A stretch of 64,000 nucleotides of DNA from Clostridium thailandense (GCF_019207025.1 NZ_JAEEGC010000072.1:1-64000), one strand, 5' to 3'; counted from the stretch's first letter, positions 1 to 9,413 are shown. The notes: generated by a model from the letters alone, not told the origin. Program-made: numbers and translations.

Positions 1-199
1 TAATAAATTAATAATATTTTAATAAAGTTTCAAAACAAAGTCAATTCTTAAAATTTTGATTTTTAACTATATAGAATGATGTATATGTTTAAATTCGGCA
101 TTTGAGCATTTAAACTAAGTAATACTTTTATATAATGCAGATTTAGTCTAGTTTTCTACCAAATTAACTATTTGAAAAAATTTCTATACATAATTTTAT

Positions 200-234
200 A
201 GAGAAGCAAAAAAAGAAAAGAGCCCAAAGGGCTC
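200..234 (-). terminator. Rho-independent terminator of the 56-residue membrane protein gene
   Basis: On the minus strand a 6-bp stem GAGCCC/GGGCTC with a 3-base loop (220-234) runs into a T-rich tract (CTTTTCTTTTTTT). The stem begins at the stop codon of the small gene at 234-404, so the gene and its terminator overlap. Confidence 0.75.
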
Positions 235-404
235 TATTTAAATAGAAATAACAATATACCCATTATAACAACCGCAAATATAGTAAGTGCTACAGTTTCT
301 GCCTTATTTTCTGGTAAATCGTTTTCATTCGTCTCTAATTTTTCAAGTATTTGATCTGTCTTTTTCTCTTCATTGAATTGTTCGTGAGATGTTACGTTAG
401 TCAT
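234..404 (-). CDS. Small single-pass membrane protein, hypothetical (56 aa)
   Basis: A short open frame of 56 codons starts with ATG at 404 behind a strong GGGAGGTG ribosome binding site and ends directly in a terminator, which together make it a credible gene. Residues 1-35 are hydrophilic and acidic (N-terminus MTNVTSHEQF), and residues about 38-55 form one hydrophobic helix ending in FLFK. I do not recognise a family. The layout, a charged cytoplasmic tail and one C-terminal membrane anchor, resembles small tail-anchored proteins. It stands alone between noncoding stretches, so context gives no hint of function. Confidence 0.65.
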   Translation of the reverse strand: MTNVTSHEQFNEEKKTDQILEKLETNENDLPENKAETVALTIFAVVIMGILLFLFK

Positions 405-946
405 TTACTACACCTCCCATAGTTAACTTCATAATTATATTTTTTTAATAATGAATGTATATATAGAAGCGTATGTTAAAAGATAGCTATTAATTTTAAC
501 TAGAAAATATTATTAATAGAATTTGTTATCTTAATATTATTATATTACTTTTTTTAAATATTGCCAATATTAAATTTACTTAATTTTCTGACTATAATGT
601 ATGTTTTAAATAATGATTTCTCATTTATTGAAATTATTATTTAAAATGAAAGTATTAATCTCATAAGCCATGCTATCCTAATTATTAGATTTAATTAATA
701 TTTCTCCTGCTTTTACATTTCCAAAGTATCTCCTCCTAATGTATTTCATATTTATTCATCTAAACATGTATGCAAATACCCTATAGACACCCACGACCAA
801 CATTTAACTTATACTCCGGCATATGTTAAATATCTGATATGGGTATCTATAAAAAGTCTGAGAAATCTTAACTTTTTAGGATAGCTTAAGTTACCTTTTT
901 TAATTTTTACAAACAACTGAGTTCTCTATTACCTATTTTTATATTA
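405..946. other. Intergenic stretch, AT-rich, with a palindromic element
   Basis: No open frame with a credible ribosome binding site is seen. The stretch contains the 70-bp inverted repeat at 782-851 and an outer pair of 10-bp arms, GCTATCCTAA at 672-681 and its complement at 876-885. The remainder is AT-rich sequence that probably holds the promoter of the small gene at 234-404. Confidence 0.5.
782..851. repeat. Palindromic repeat, copy A of the window's dispersed family
   Basis: The arms TATAGACACCC (782-792) and GGGTATCTATA (841-851) pair with one mismatch, and ATTTAAC (802-808) pairs exactly with GTTAAAT (825-831) on the same centre of symmetry. The left arm continues as CATTTAACTTATACTCCGG. 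This core recurs, with changes, at 33819-33945 and in both arms of the 54224-54526 element. It lies in noncoding DNA. Confidence 0.6.
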
Positions 947-1234
947 CTAAATCAACTTATTGTATATATTCATATCACTTTTCTCCGAAGTTAGTTCACG
1001 TATCATAGGAACTATCCTAATAAAATGCTCCGAATTCATATGCTTATTTAAACATTCTTTATCTTCCCACTCCTCGATCACTGCTAAAATGTTAATATTC
1101 TTCTCGTCTTGATATAGCTCGTATTTTATACACCCTGTTTCTTTTCTTGTTTCCCGAACTAATTCTTCATATAATTTTATAACTTTTTCAACTTCACCTT
1201 CATTTACATTTTTTTTTGCTACAACTTTTATCAT
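947..1234 (-). CDS. Antibiotic biosynthesis monooxygenase (ABM) domain protein
   Basis: This 95-residue protein has the size and pattern of the dimeric alpha-beta-barrel ABM/YgiN fold: an N-terminal strand (MIKVVAKKNV), a helix about residues 12-30, the central GCIKYELYQDE strand, then EEWEDKECLNKHMNSEHF, the usual E-W-x(n)-H-x(4)-H segment of this family. Relatives act as cofactor-free quinol monooxygenases or haem-type oxygenases; substrate cannot be told here. ATG at 1234 has AAAGGAAG about 8 bases upstream. A MarR-family gene lies 104 bp upstream on the same strand, and MarR regulators often control such oxidoreductases, so the two probably form a quinone or oxidative-stress response pair. 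Confidence 0.8.
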   Translation of the reverse strand: MIKVVAKKNVNEGEVEKVIKLYEELVRETRKETGCIKYELYQDEKNINILAVIEEWEDKECLNKHMNSEHFIRIVPMIRELTSEKSDMNIYNKLI

Positions 1235-1299
1235 TTCCCAAACTTCCTTTCTTCTAATTTAAAACTTTATATATCATTTTTTAAGTTTCATTAATCAAT

Positions 1300-1319
1300 T
1301 TCATTCGTTCGCTAATGAA
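1300..1319. promoter_or_regulatory. Inverted repeat, candidate MarR operator
   Basis: TTCATT (1300-1305) and AATGAA (1314-1319) form an inverted repeat between the MarR-type gene and the ABM gene. Position and size fit a MarR-family operator, but no consensus is known to me for this protein. Confidence 0.3.
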
Positions 1320-1338
1320 CTTTTAGTTCAAAATAATT

Positions 1339-1773
1339 TTAAAGTATTTTTTCTATATTTAATAAACTCTTATTAATATTATCTTCAAATACATTACGTT
1401 CACTATCATTAAAATTTATTAATAATATTTCTATAAATTCAATTTCAATTTGCTCTAACTTTTCTTTTATAAATACAGCTTCTGGAGTTAAACTAATATA
1501 TACACTTCTCTTATCTTTATAGCAACAACATTTTTTTATCAAACCCTGACTTTCATATTTTGCAATAATATCCGATAAAGATGATTTAGAAATCTCCCAA
1601 ATATTTGCCACCTCATTAAACAGCAAAGCTGTGCCGTCTTTAGGAAGTATATAAAATAGAGAAATATGATTTCTTAATATCGGTAAGTTTTCTTCCTTTA
1701 TTCTTTTAGCCATGTATCTATCAGATATGGAACATATTTTATTTATTTTTCCAATAATACATTTACGTTTCAT
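1339..1773 (-). CDS. MarR family transcriptional regulator
   Basis: The 144-residue length and helix pattern match MarR winged-helix repressors. The recognition region is about residues 50-80 (EVANIWEISKSSLSDIIAKY, then ESQGLIKK), followed by the wing with KDKRSVYISLTPEA, the usual D-x-R-x-x-x-hydrophobic-T pattern at about residues 87-100. The C-terminal helices would form the dimer interface. It starts at ATG 1773 behind GGAG. The N-terminal stretch has several cysteines (C5, C14 and C82-C84), which could make it redox-responsive, but that is inference. It lies immediately upstream of the ABM oxygenase gene and probably controls that gene and itself. Confidence 0.85.
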   Translation of the reverse strand: MKRKCIIGKINKICSISDRYMAKRIKEENLPILRNHISLFYILPKDGTALLFNEVANIWEISKSSLSDIIAKYESQGLIKKCCCYKDKRSVYISLTPEAVFIKEKLEQIEIEFIEILLINFNDSERNVFEDNINKSLLNIEKIL

Positions 1774-1854
1774 CTTTCAACTCCTATTCCTTAGTAAATA
1801 CCTTTATATTATTACTCGCAAAATTATATGTCAATTTGAAAATACAGATAAACT

Positions 1855-2748
1855 TTAATACCCAAGAATAAATTTTTTCTCCAGCTTAAATGGATAATAG
1901 GAAAGTTTTGCTTTTCTAAGTCCTTCTATTCCTAGATCCTGTTCTCTATTTATTATTTTAACGTCGCTGAAGCACATATCCACAAAAGTTTTATTAATAA
2001 AACTATATACCCCTCTGTAATTCATATCTCCTTTTTCAACATGTATAACTGCCAATTTATCATTAAGCTTCTCTCCTAAAGAAAAAGCCGCTACTTGATC
2101 TTCAACATATACCGCTATTCCCTTTAAATTAAATAAATCCATATTTTGAACTAGATCTTTTATAGCGGCAGTTTCATAATAAAGCATTTTATCATTATTG
2201 TTATTCTCACAATACCACTTTTCTGCTGCTCTTATTACATCACTAATAACTTTCTCTCCTATAATTTCCTTTACTTCATAACTATATTCTTTAACAAAAG
2301 AATTGTAATGATTTTTTTTGCCATGAAGTTTCTTTCCTGAAAGCTTTATTAATTTTTCTGCTTCATATAAATAGTCAAAGTTATCTCTGTCCTCTTTAAT
2401 GTACATATTTTTATCTTCTATCTGTAAGGCTTTTATTTTTTCTATAAAATCTTCTTCTAAATCCTTAAATATATATTTCATACCATTTTTTATTTTATAC
2501 TGTGATAAATATTCTAATATCCCCTGCAAATCTTCTTTATAGCCTAGTGGCTGCATAAAATGATAGTTTCCCTCAAAATCCTTTTTCTTTATAATTAATG
2601 CATCTTTATATATTGCATACTGAACATCACAGGCATCTTTCCAAATATATAACGTGGTAAATGAATATTCACAGCTTAAAAATTTATAAGGATTTATATA
2701 CTTTTGAAACAGTTCTTTATCCTTTAATGTAAGCTTTTTAAAATCCAT
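1855..2748 (-). CDS. DUF2156 (phosphatidylglycerol lysyltransferase C-terminal-like) protein
   Basis: This 297-residue soluble protein begins with MDFKKLTLKDKELFQKYI and matches the DUF2156 family, a tandem GNAT-like fold related to the catalytic C-terminal domain of the lysyl-phosphatidylglycerol synthase MprF. Family-like segments include FTTLYIWKDAC near residue 30, GKKLHGKKNHYNSF near 140, and the closing YRGVYSFINK and NREQDLGIEGLRKAK blocks. The membrane flippase part of MprF is absent, so it is not an MprF protein, and a role in aminoacyl transfer is only structural inference. It appears monocistronic, with AAGGAGG upstream of ATG 2748 at rather long spacing. Confidence 0.75.
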   Translation of the reverse strand: MDFKKLTLKDKELFQKYINPYKFLSCEYSFTTLYIWKDACDVQYAIYKDALIIKKKDFEGNYHFMQPLGYKEDLQGILEYLSQYKIKNGMKYIFKDLEEDFIEKIKALQIEDKNMYIKEDRDNFDYLYEAEKLIKLSGKKLHGKKNHYNSFVKEYSYEVKEIIGEKVISDVIRAAEKWYCENNNNDKMLYYETAAIKDLVQNMDLFNLKGIAVYVEDQVAAFSLGEKLNDKLAVIHVEKGDMNYRGVYSFINKTFVDMCFSDVKIINREQDLGIEGLRKAKLSYYPFKLEKKFILGY

Positions 2749-2892
2749 TGTATCTTATTTACCTCCTTTTAAATTAACGCTTTTTAGTAATAAACACAAT
2801 TTTTATTCGTCCGGGTACGATTAATAATATTATTTATATCTATCTTTGTCAAGGCACATTTTCCTACATATAAAGAATCATAACAGAATAAA

Positions 2893-2924
2893 GAGAAAAA
2901 GCACCCAGTATGGTGCCTTTTCTC
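2893..2924 (-). terminator. Terminator downstream of the amino acid permease
   Basis: A 13-bp stem (GAGAAAAAGCACC with GGTGCCTTTTCTC, one wobble) closes a 6-base loop just after the permease stop. The T-run is better on the plus strand, but the position fits termination of the minus-strand permease transcript. Confidence 0.65.
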
Positions 2925-2945
2925 ATTATTTTTTGTGTTATTTTA

Positions 2946-4346
2946 CTATGCTACAGTTTTACCTTCGTTAATAGCGCTGTGTTTATAACTATATGCATAA
3001 TATATTACAAATCCTATTAATAACCAAACTACAAATCTAATTTGAGTAATTACTGGAAGTTTAAATATTAATAGTGCACAGAAAGCGATCGAAAGTGCTG
3101 GAACTAAAGGTACAAGCGGACATTTAAAGGCTCTAGTTCTATTTGGATCTTTCTTTCTTAGTACTATAACAGCTGCTGAAACTATTATGAATGCTGTTAG
3201 TGTTCCTATATTAGTAAGCTCTGCAACAATTCCTATTGGAGTAAATCCAGCGATTACCATACTTACAACACCTACAAGTACTGTACTCTTTATAGGTGTC
3301 TTGAATGTTGGATGTACTTCACTAAATACTTTTGGAAGCAATCCATCTCTTGACATTGCAAAGAATACACGAGTTTGGCCATACAGCATAACAATCAACA
3401 CTGAAGTAAGACCACAAACTGCACCAACTGAAACTAAAGCTGATCCCCAAGTTATTCCAACCTGCTCAAGTGCAAATGCAACTGGAGCTGCTGTTTCTTT
3501 AAATTTAAGATATGGAACCATTCCTGTTAAAACTGCAGATACTACAATATATAAGATAGTACAAACAATTAATGAACCTATAATTCCTCTTGGTAAATCT
3601 TTTTGAGGATTTTTTACTTCCTCTGCTGCAGTTGAAACCGCATCAAATCCTATATAAGCAAAGAATATTACTGAAGCTCCTGATAAAACACCACTCCAAC
3701 CATAAGGCATAAATGGCGTCCAATTCGCCACATTAACATGACCTACACCTAATACTATAAACAATAAAACTACTGCAACTTTTATTCCAACAATTATATT
3801 ATTTAATCTTGCACTCTGCTGTACCCCAATTACAAGTATGCCAGTTATAAGTGCAAGTATAAGAACTGCTGGCAAATTCACAATACCACCTGCATCAGGA
3901 GCATTTGCTAAACTCTTTGGTATAACAATTCCTATAGAGGAAAGAAGCTTAACTATATATCCTGACCAACCGATTGCCACAGTTGCAATGGCAAATAAAT
4001 ATTCAAGTATCAAATCCCAACCAATGATCCAAGCCCATATTTCCCCAAGCGCAGTATATCCATAGGTATACGCACTACCCGCTACAGGTACCATTGAAGC
4101 GAATTCAGCATAACATAGACCCGCAAAGGCACAAGCTATACCAGATATAATGAAAGATATTACAAGTGCAGGACCAGAATAATTTGCAGCTGCAATTCCT
4201 GTAAGTACAAATATTCCAGTACCAATTATTGCCCCAATTCCAAGCATAGTAAGCTCGAAAGCTCCTAATACTTTTTTCAATCCATTCTCACCTTTGGTCT
4301 CATTTATGAGATCATCAATAGGCTTTGTTCTAAATATATTTTTCAT
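2946..4346 (-). CDS. APC superfamily amino acid permease
   Basis: The 466-residue product is an integral membrane transporter with about 12 hydrophobic helices. The first helix carries GIGAIIGTGIFVLTG at about residues 36-50, the glycine-rich substrate/ion motif of APC permeases, and the helix-2 region has EFASMVPVAGSAYTY. The internal FFAYIGFDAVSTAAEE segment is typical of YfnA/CAT-type cationic amino acid transporters. It likely takes up an amino acid by proton symport; the substrate is not readable. Start ATG 4346 follows GGGGG. It is monocistronic. A 12-bp palindrome TCAATCGATTGA (4378-4389) sits about 30 bp upstream of the start and may be an operator. Confidence 0.9.
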   Translation of the reverse strand: MKNIFRTKPIDDLINETKGENGLKKVLGAFELTMLGIGAIIGTGIFVLTGIAAANYSGPALVISFIISGIACAFAGLCYAEFASMVPVAGSAYTYGYTALGEIWAWIIGWDLILEYLFAIATVAIGWSGYIVKLLSSIGIVIPKSLANAPDAGGIVNLPAVLILALITGILVIGVQQSARLNNIIVGIKVAVVLLFIVLGVGHVNVANWTPFMPYGWSGVLSGASVIFFAYIGFDAVSTAAEEVKNPQKDLPRGIIGSLIVCTILYIVVSAVLTGMVPYLKFKETAAPVAFALEQVGITWGSALVSVGAVCGLTSVLIVMLYGQTRVFFAMSRDGLLPKVFSEVHPTFKTPIKSTVLVGVVSMVIAGFTPIGIVAELTNIGTLTAFIIVSAAVIVLRKKDPNRTRAFKCPLVPLVPALSIAFCALLIFKLPVITQIRFVVWLLIGFVIYYAYSYKHSAINEGKTVA

Positions 4347-4768
4347 AAATTGAATTTCCCCCTTTTTTATTTACATGTCAATCGATTGAAAGTAAATGAT
4401 GCTTAAAAATTTTTAAAATGAATTCATCTATTATGTTACCACCATATATCAAACAATTCAATACCAATTTTATATTTTTTTTAATTTATTTTTGATAATT
4501 TTTGTATTTACACCTTGTTATAATATCATTTTATCAATTATATGATTGTAAACGTATTTATATATGCAATTTTGTATCTTACTATAAAATTCAATCAACA
4601 TATCCTTTTTATACTTTCTACTTACTGATATCTGGCCATTTAAATTCATTATTATATTACTTGTTAATAATTTTTATCATTTTAAATAAAATTCCATCTT
4701 TATATAACACAATATTCTAATCATATTATTAATTCTTTCAATTAATTTAATCTTTATAACATAAAAAT
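4347..4768. other. Intergenic region, no gene seen
   Basis: Very AT-rich DNA between the permease start and the terminator of the M16 protease. Frames present on either strand lack ribosome binding sites and have low-complexity translations. The only notable element is the TCAATCGATTGA palindrome at 4378-4389. Confidence 0.5.
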
Positions 4769-4810
4769 ATAAGCCAGTAATCAGCATAGTCTTGATGATT
4801 ACTGGCTTAT
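4769..4810 (-). terminator. Terminator of the M16 protease gene
   Basis: A perfect 15-bp stem (ATAAGCCAGTAATCA paired with TGATTACTGGCTTAT) with a 12-base loop follows the protease stop codon. T-runs lie on both sides, so it could work in both directions. Confidence 0.85.
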
Positions 4811-4855
4811 ATTTTTTAATTACAAATTTCATAATATTAGAAACAATTAATTTAT

Positions 4856-7800
4856 CTAGCCTTCTATCTTTCTGAATATATTTAATATCTTTTTTAACAT
4901 CCAAATTTCGTTACAAGGAACATTATATTCCACATCTATATCTATACTTTTCCCCTTTTCCTCTTGGGAAGTCAATACGTTTTTTATACTTATAAAATTT
5001 TCCTTGCTTTCCCTTATTTTAGTTTCTCCTCCTACCACACAAAGATAGTTCTGCTTTAAAACGGCATCTATAACTGGCGCAAAATTTCTTATATCCTCCG
5101 CAGTAGTTGATATAAGCTCCTTTCTATTCTTTTCTAAATCCGATTGCTTAATTCCTGAGAGATATAAGTCGTCTGCCACTATACCCTCAGCAGCTGGCCC
5201 ATAGTATTGACTTAGCTGGCTGTATTTATTTTCTTCTTGCCCTACTGCACCTATTATATAATTAGTCATTTGTTTTTCATCAGCACTAAAAGCCTTTAGA
5301 TATTCGGGAGTTTTATTAAAGGTATCTATAGTTTTCTCAAGATTTGGATCTCTGTAAGACGAAAATACTACCTTTCCATTTTTCACTCCAATATATGCTC
5401 CATAAGCTCCATCTCTTTCTCTAATAATTGGAGACAAATATTCTGTATTTAATATATTTTCAAGAACTCTATACTTGCCATTTTCAGTATAACCTGACTT
5501 TTTAAGATCTCCCCCCTTATATACATATTGAACTGTTGAAGGAACAATTAAACCTTCATTTATTTTCGAACTACTGAAACTGTATTTATGTTTTTGAAAG
5601 TTCTCATTTTTCAAGCTGCCCAAAAAAACTTTTAAGTTATTAGAGAAATTTTTATAATTTTCTTCATTACCAGTAATACTTACGATCATATCTTTTTTAT
5701 TGAATATAAGCTCTCTAACTTGTTGTAAGTTTTTTATAATCTCATCACTTTTGTTATCAAAATTTTTATCTAAATCGCATAATAATGAATAGAACTCATC
5801 ATCTTTATATGCATTATATCTTCCCGATTCAGACATATAAGATAACAACTTTTCACTGCCTATTGCACTCCCATTATAGGCTAATTGATGCTCTTTCCTC
5901 ATTTTTAAGTTGCTTATTATCTCTTTTAAACGTGTCTTATCATTTAAATTACTATTGAATATCGTTTCATTTAAAATATTAAATCCATTATTTAAATTTT
6001 CATTTAAAAGCATCAAGGTAACTGTCATCTTAGGATAATATAAATTATTATCCTCATGATTTACTGCACAATCAGGATAAAATGTAATTGATCCAGCATC
6101 AATTAAAGTTTTTTCTCTTAATTCATCCTTTGAGTAATTTTTTGTATTTACATTGCCAAATACAGCACTCAAAAGATAGATATAACCTAATTTATCTTGT
6201 GGAACAATGCTGCTATCAAAATATAAAGTTGTAAAATCTATGCCATTTGTATATATAGGATGTTCTAGTACTTTGACTCCATCTTCTATTTTTTCTATAG
6301 TTTTATATTCTTTAATCTTTGTGCTTATATCCTGTCTAGTAAGGGTTGGTAATGTATTCAACTCTTCCTTTGTAGGTGGTGTATTTTGCCAACTTTTTAA
6401 ATCCTGAGTATTTTTAACTAACGCATCTAGTTGCTCTTTTGAAAGAGATGCTTTATATGCCTCTAGTTTAGATTTTAACTCTGTTTCTTTCTTCTTTCCG
6501 AGTCCTACTGATGGTTTTAATACTACTAAGGATGAATTTTTATTGTCAACTAAATATGTTTTTACCATCTTCTTAAAATATTCAGGCTTAACCTTTTCTC
6601 TAATACTTCCAATATCAGAGTCTAAACTTAAATATGCAATAGGATCTCCTCCATGCATCCAACTTCTCATAATAAGCATGTTATAGCTAAGAGCATAATC
6701 ACCTTTTACCATACGTTTATTTAATTCATAAACTTTATAAATTGAATTTAATAATTTATCTTCAAAACCATTTTGTGCTGCATTGTTTAATGCTTCCTTT
6801 ACAACTTGTTTAAACTTATCTTTTTGATTTTCGTCAACATTTTGAGCGACTATACTAAAAGTTGGTTGAATGCCAGAAAAATCAAATGTAACATTGACAT
6901 TTTCCCCAAATCCATTATCCTTTAATGCTTTTTTTATAGGTGACGATGGTGTTCCACCAAGTAAGGTCTGAAGAAAAGTAAAAGCTTCTACTAGATCTTT
7001 ATTCGCATTTTTATCAATTACATAATTCAAGCTTAAATATGCCTTATTCTTAGTAGATACTCCTTCAGGCAATGAATATTCTACTGTTTTCTCTACACTT
7101 TGTGTAAAAGGTTTTTGAGCCAATAACTCAGTGTTCACCTCTTTTTTATCAAAGTTATTTAGGTACTTTTCTCCTATGAACTTCAGTATTTTTTCTATAT
7201 CCATTTTTCCATATAAATAAAAATAACTATTAGCAGGTTTATAATTTTCCTTATAAGTTTTTACAAGCTCCTCATAAGTTAAACCTGGAATTTCATCAGG
7301 AATACCACCAGATTCATACTTATATGAAGTATCTGGAAAAAGCGATTGATTTACAGCCCTATTTAGCACCCAGTCAGGTGAAGAATAGTTTCCTTTCATC
7401 TCATTATACACTACACCATTATATGTTAATTCATCCTTAGATGAATTCAATTCATATCTTATACCCTCTTGTTCAAAAATCCTTTTATCCTTTAGGACAT
7501 TAGGATAAAAAACCGCATCTAAATATACACTCATTAAATTTTGAAAATCTTTATCATTTTTGCTAGCCACAGGATACATTGTCATGTCACTTGTGGTAAT
7601 AGCATTTAAATATGTACTTAAGGATTGTTTAGACATTTCGTTTAAAACATCCTTGACAGGATAATTTTTCGATCCATAAAGTACGCAATGTTCTATTATA
7701 TGGTTGACTCCTTTGTTATCCTTTGTAGGAGTTCTAAAATTGACGCACATCATTTTATTATCGTTGTTATTCTGTAAGTAAACAAGATGTGCTCCACTTT

Positions 7801-8014
7801 TTTCATGTTCATAAATACATGCATCTGATTTTAAATCTTCTACCCAATTTTTAGATACTAATCGAAATCCTCCTAAAGTACTATTAATACTACTCATTAC
7901 CTTCATATTTAAACTATCCGCTCTCACACTGCTTGTTAAATCTATCATAAGCATCTGAGAAGAAATTACTGTTACTACTGACAATGCTATTATAGACTTT
8001 AATCTTTTATTCAT
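4856..8014 (-). CDS. Secreted M16C (PreP-like) zinc metalloprotease
   Basis: The 1052-residue protein has the length of M16C presequence-protease-type insulinases and the inverted zinc motif H105-I-I-E108-H109, with the downstream VVYNEMKGNYS segment supplying the usual third zinc ligand region. These enzymes degrade peptides inside a two-halved clamshell. Residues 1-33 form a signal peptide (KR, hydrophobic core ALSVVTVISSQMLMIDL, then SSVRADS), so it should act outside the membrane, whereas many bacterial M16C proteins are cytoplasmic. Export therefore suggests peptide degradation at the cell surface. Start ATG 8014 has a GGGGG Shine-Dalgarno. It is monocistronic. Confidence 0.9.
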   Translation of the reverse strand: MNKRLKSIIALSVVTVISSQMLMIDLTSSVRADSLNMKVMSSINSTLGGFRLVSKNWVEDLKSDACIYEHEKSGAHLVYLQNNNDNKMMCVNFRTPTKDNKGVNHIIEHCVLYGSKNYPVKDVLNEMSKQSLSTYLNAITTSDMTMYPVASKNDKDFQNLMSVYLDAVFYPNVLKDKRIFEQEGIRYELNSSKDELTYNGVVYNEMKGNYSSPDWVLNRAVNQSLFPDTSYKYESGGIPDEIPGLTYEELVKTYKENYKPANSYFYLYGKMDIEKILKFIGEKYLNNFDKKEVNTELLAQKPFTQSVEKTVEYSLPEGVSTKNKAYLSLNYVIDKNANKDLVEAFTFLQTLLGGTPSSPIKKALKDNGFGENVNVTFDFSGIQPTFSIVAQNVDENQKDKFKQVVKEALNNAAQNGFEDKLLNSIYKVYELNKRMVKGDYALSYNMLIMRSWMHGGDPIAYLSLDSDIGSIREKVKPEYFKKMVKTYLVDNKNSSLVVLKPSVGLGKKKETELKSKLEAYKASLSKEQLDALVKNTQDLKSWQNTPPTKEELNTLPTLTRQDISTKIKEYKTIEKIEDGVKVLEHPIYTNGIDFTTLYFDSSIVPQDKLGYIYLLSAVFGNVNTKNYSKDELREKTLIDAGSITFYPDCAVNHEDNNLYYPKMTVTLMLLNENLNNGFNILNETIFNSNLNDKTRLKEIISNLKMRKEHQLAYNGSAIGSEKLLSYMSESGRYNAYKDDEFYSLLCDLDKNFDNKSDEIIKNLQQVRELIFNKKDMIVSITGNEENYKNFSNNLKVFLGSLKNENFQKHKYSFSSSKINEGLIVPSTVQYVYKGGDLKKSGYTENGKYRVLENILNTEYLSPIIRERDGAYGAYIGVKNGKVVFSSYRDPNLEKTIDTFNKTPEYLKAFSADEKQMTNYIIGAVGQEENKYSQLSQYYGPAAEGIVADDLYLSGIKQSDLEKNRKELISTTAEDIRNFAPVIDAVLKQNYLCVVGGETKIRESKENFISIKNVLTSQEEKGKSIDIDVEYNVPCNEIWMLKKILNIFRKIEG

Positions 8015-8230
8015 GACAAATCAATCCCCCCTTGTAAAAAACCGGAATAATCATACTCATATGTTGTATTTATTTCTTGAATTTTAAAATACAATGTTGC
8101 TAAACTATACATTTTTTTTGAACTCAATCTTCTTGTTGAAGACTTAAATAAGACGAGAAGTATTTATGAATATATAGATAGTTTTACCGTAAAAGAAAAT
8201 TCATATTCGATCCATTAAATTAGAATACCA
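8015..8230. other. Intergenic region upstream of the M16 protease
   Basis: AT-rich DNA that should hold the promoter of the protease gene. CTTCTTGTTGAAG at about 8130 forms a small hairpin. No gene is seen. Confidence 0.4.
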
Positions 8231-8241
8231 AAAAAGAACAG

Positions 8242-8282
8242 AAACCAAATTGCCTATGATATTAAATCACACAACCTGGCTT
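8242..8282 (-). terminator. Probable terminator of clpP
   Basis: On the minus strand AAGCCAGGTTG pairs with CAATTTGGTTT (several G-U pairs), followed by CTGTTCTTTTTT. The position 33 bases after the clpP stop fits. Confidence 0.5.
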
Positions 8283-8314
8283 CTACTCTTTTACAAAAAT
8301 ATATTTTTAAAGCT

Positions 8315-8899
8315 CTATTTCAAAAGAATTTTATCTATTATCCCATAAGACACAGCTTCTTCAGCAGACATGAAATAGTCTCTTTCCATATCTCTTTCTA
8401 TTTTTTCAATAGGATTGCCTGTTTTTTCACTATATATTTTATTCAGCTTTTCCTTGGTTCTAAGGAGCCAATCCGCATGAATTTTTATATCTGTCGCTTG
8501 ACCCTTAAAACCACCATATACTGATGGTTGATGTATGAGAATCTCACTGTTTGGAAGAGCAAATCTTTTTCCTTTAGCACCTGCTGCCAGTAAGAATGAT
8601 CCCATACTTGCAGCCATACCAACACATATGGTAGATACGTCTGGCTTTACATGCTGCATTGTATCGTATATTGCCATCCCAGAAGTAATTGAACCACCAG
8701 GGCTATTTATATAAAAATTAATATCTAATTCTGGGTTTTCAGCTTCAAGAAACAATAATTGTGCTATAATTACACTTGCTGTAGCATCAGTTACTTGATC
8801 ATTTAACATAATTATTCTATCTTTAAGCAATCTAGAATAAATGTCATAAGAACGTTCTCCTGAATTTGTTTGTTCAACAACTATAGGTACATAACTCAT
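8315..8899 (-). CDS. clpP: ATP-dependent Clp protease proteolytic subunit
   Basis: The 194-residue protein is a complete ClpP serine peptidase. The triad is visible: S98 in [10 protein letters not shown]123 in ILIHQP, and D174 in [23 protein letters not shown] and the N-terminal VPIVVE axial loop are also present. It forms the barrel that partners with ClpX or ClpA/C ATPases for protein turnover. Two residues are inserted after H123 (QPSVYGGF rather than QPLGG), shifting the aspartate from the usual 172. No tig, clpX or lon lies nearby, so this may be a second, accessory ClpP. It sits 26 bp behind a short AraC-type regulator, probably in one operon. Confidence 0.93.
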   Translation of the reverse strand: MSYVPIVVEQTNSGERSYDIYSRLLKDRIIMLNDQVTDATASVIIAQLLFLEAENPELDINFYINSPGGSITSGMAIYDTMQHVKPDVSTICVGMAASMGSFLLAAGAKGKRFALPNSEILIHQPSVYGGFKGQATDIKIHADWLLRTKEKLNKIYSEKTGNPIEKIERDMERDYFMSAEEAVSYGIIDKILLK

Positions 8900-8925
8900 A
8901 AAATCACTCCTTTTAAATACAAACC

Positions 8926-9309
8926 TTAAGCAGCCATTGAAAGTTGGCTTGCAGATTTATTTATTGAATTCATTACACTTTCATTGAGTCTAGTTCTTCT
9001 AAACTCCTTTGGAGGTATTCCATAAAGTTTTTTAAAAGCCTTCGTAAAAGCTTCCTGAGAGCTAAACTGATATTTCAAAGCTATATCTATAATCTTATCT
9101 TCTGAACAAATTAACTGATTTGCAGCTTCTATGAGCCTTCTCTTTCTTATATATTCAGCTACAGGCTCACCAACAACAGCGTGAAAAACTCTGTGGAAAT
9201 GATACTTTGACAAAAAAACCTTATCTGCAAGTTCCTTAAGCTCTATTTTTTTACTTAGATTATTTTCAATATATTCAATGGACTTCTTAATACAATAATC
9301 ATAATTCAT
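8926..9309 (-). CDS. AraC-type stand-alone DNA-binding protein (MarA/SoxS-like size)
   Basis: This 127-residue protein consists almost only of the double helix-turn-helix AraC domain: [20 protein letters not shown] for the first HTH, then [20 protein letters not shown] and [13 protein letters not shown] for the second. There is no ligand-binding domain, as in MarA, SoxS or Rob-N, so activity is probably set by its own expression level. Its only close partner is clpP 26 bp downstream on the same strand, and it may regulate that operon. The ribosome binding site before ATG 9309 is weak. Confidence 0.85.
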   Translation of the reverse strand: MNYDYCIKKSIEYIENNLSKKIELKELADKVFLSKYHFHRVFHAVVGEPVAEYIRKRRLIEAANQLICSEDKIIDIALKYQFSSQEAFTKAFKKLYGIPPKEFRRTRLNESVMNSINKSASQLSMAA

Positions 9310-9413
9310 ATCAGAATACCTACCTTATTTAACTTTTTTCTTTATTATATCTTAACTTTCCATGTAAATCCTGTCTTTTCTTGCTAATCTACAATTAAAC
9401 AATTTAAAATAGC

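Noticed and set aside
3187-3606. Plus-strand open frame of 139 codons inside the permease gene
   Set aside because: It is a shadow of the permease gene on the other strand, with no ribosome binding site and no family resemblance.
4502-4904. Short plus- and minus-strand frames around 4.5-4.9 kb
   Set aside because: Their translations are low-complexity (Tyr, Ile, Leu) and they overlap the protease terminator.
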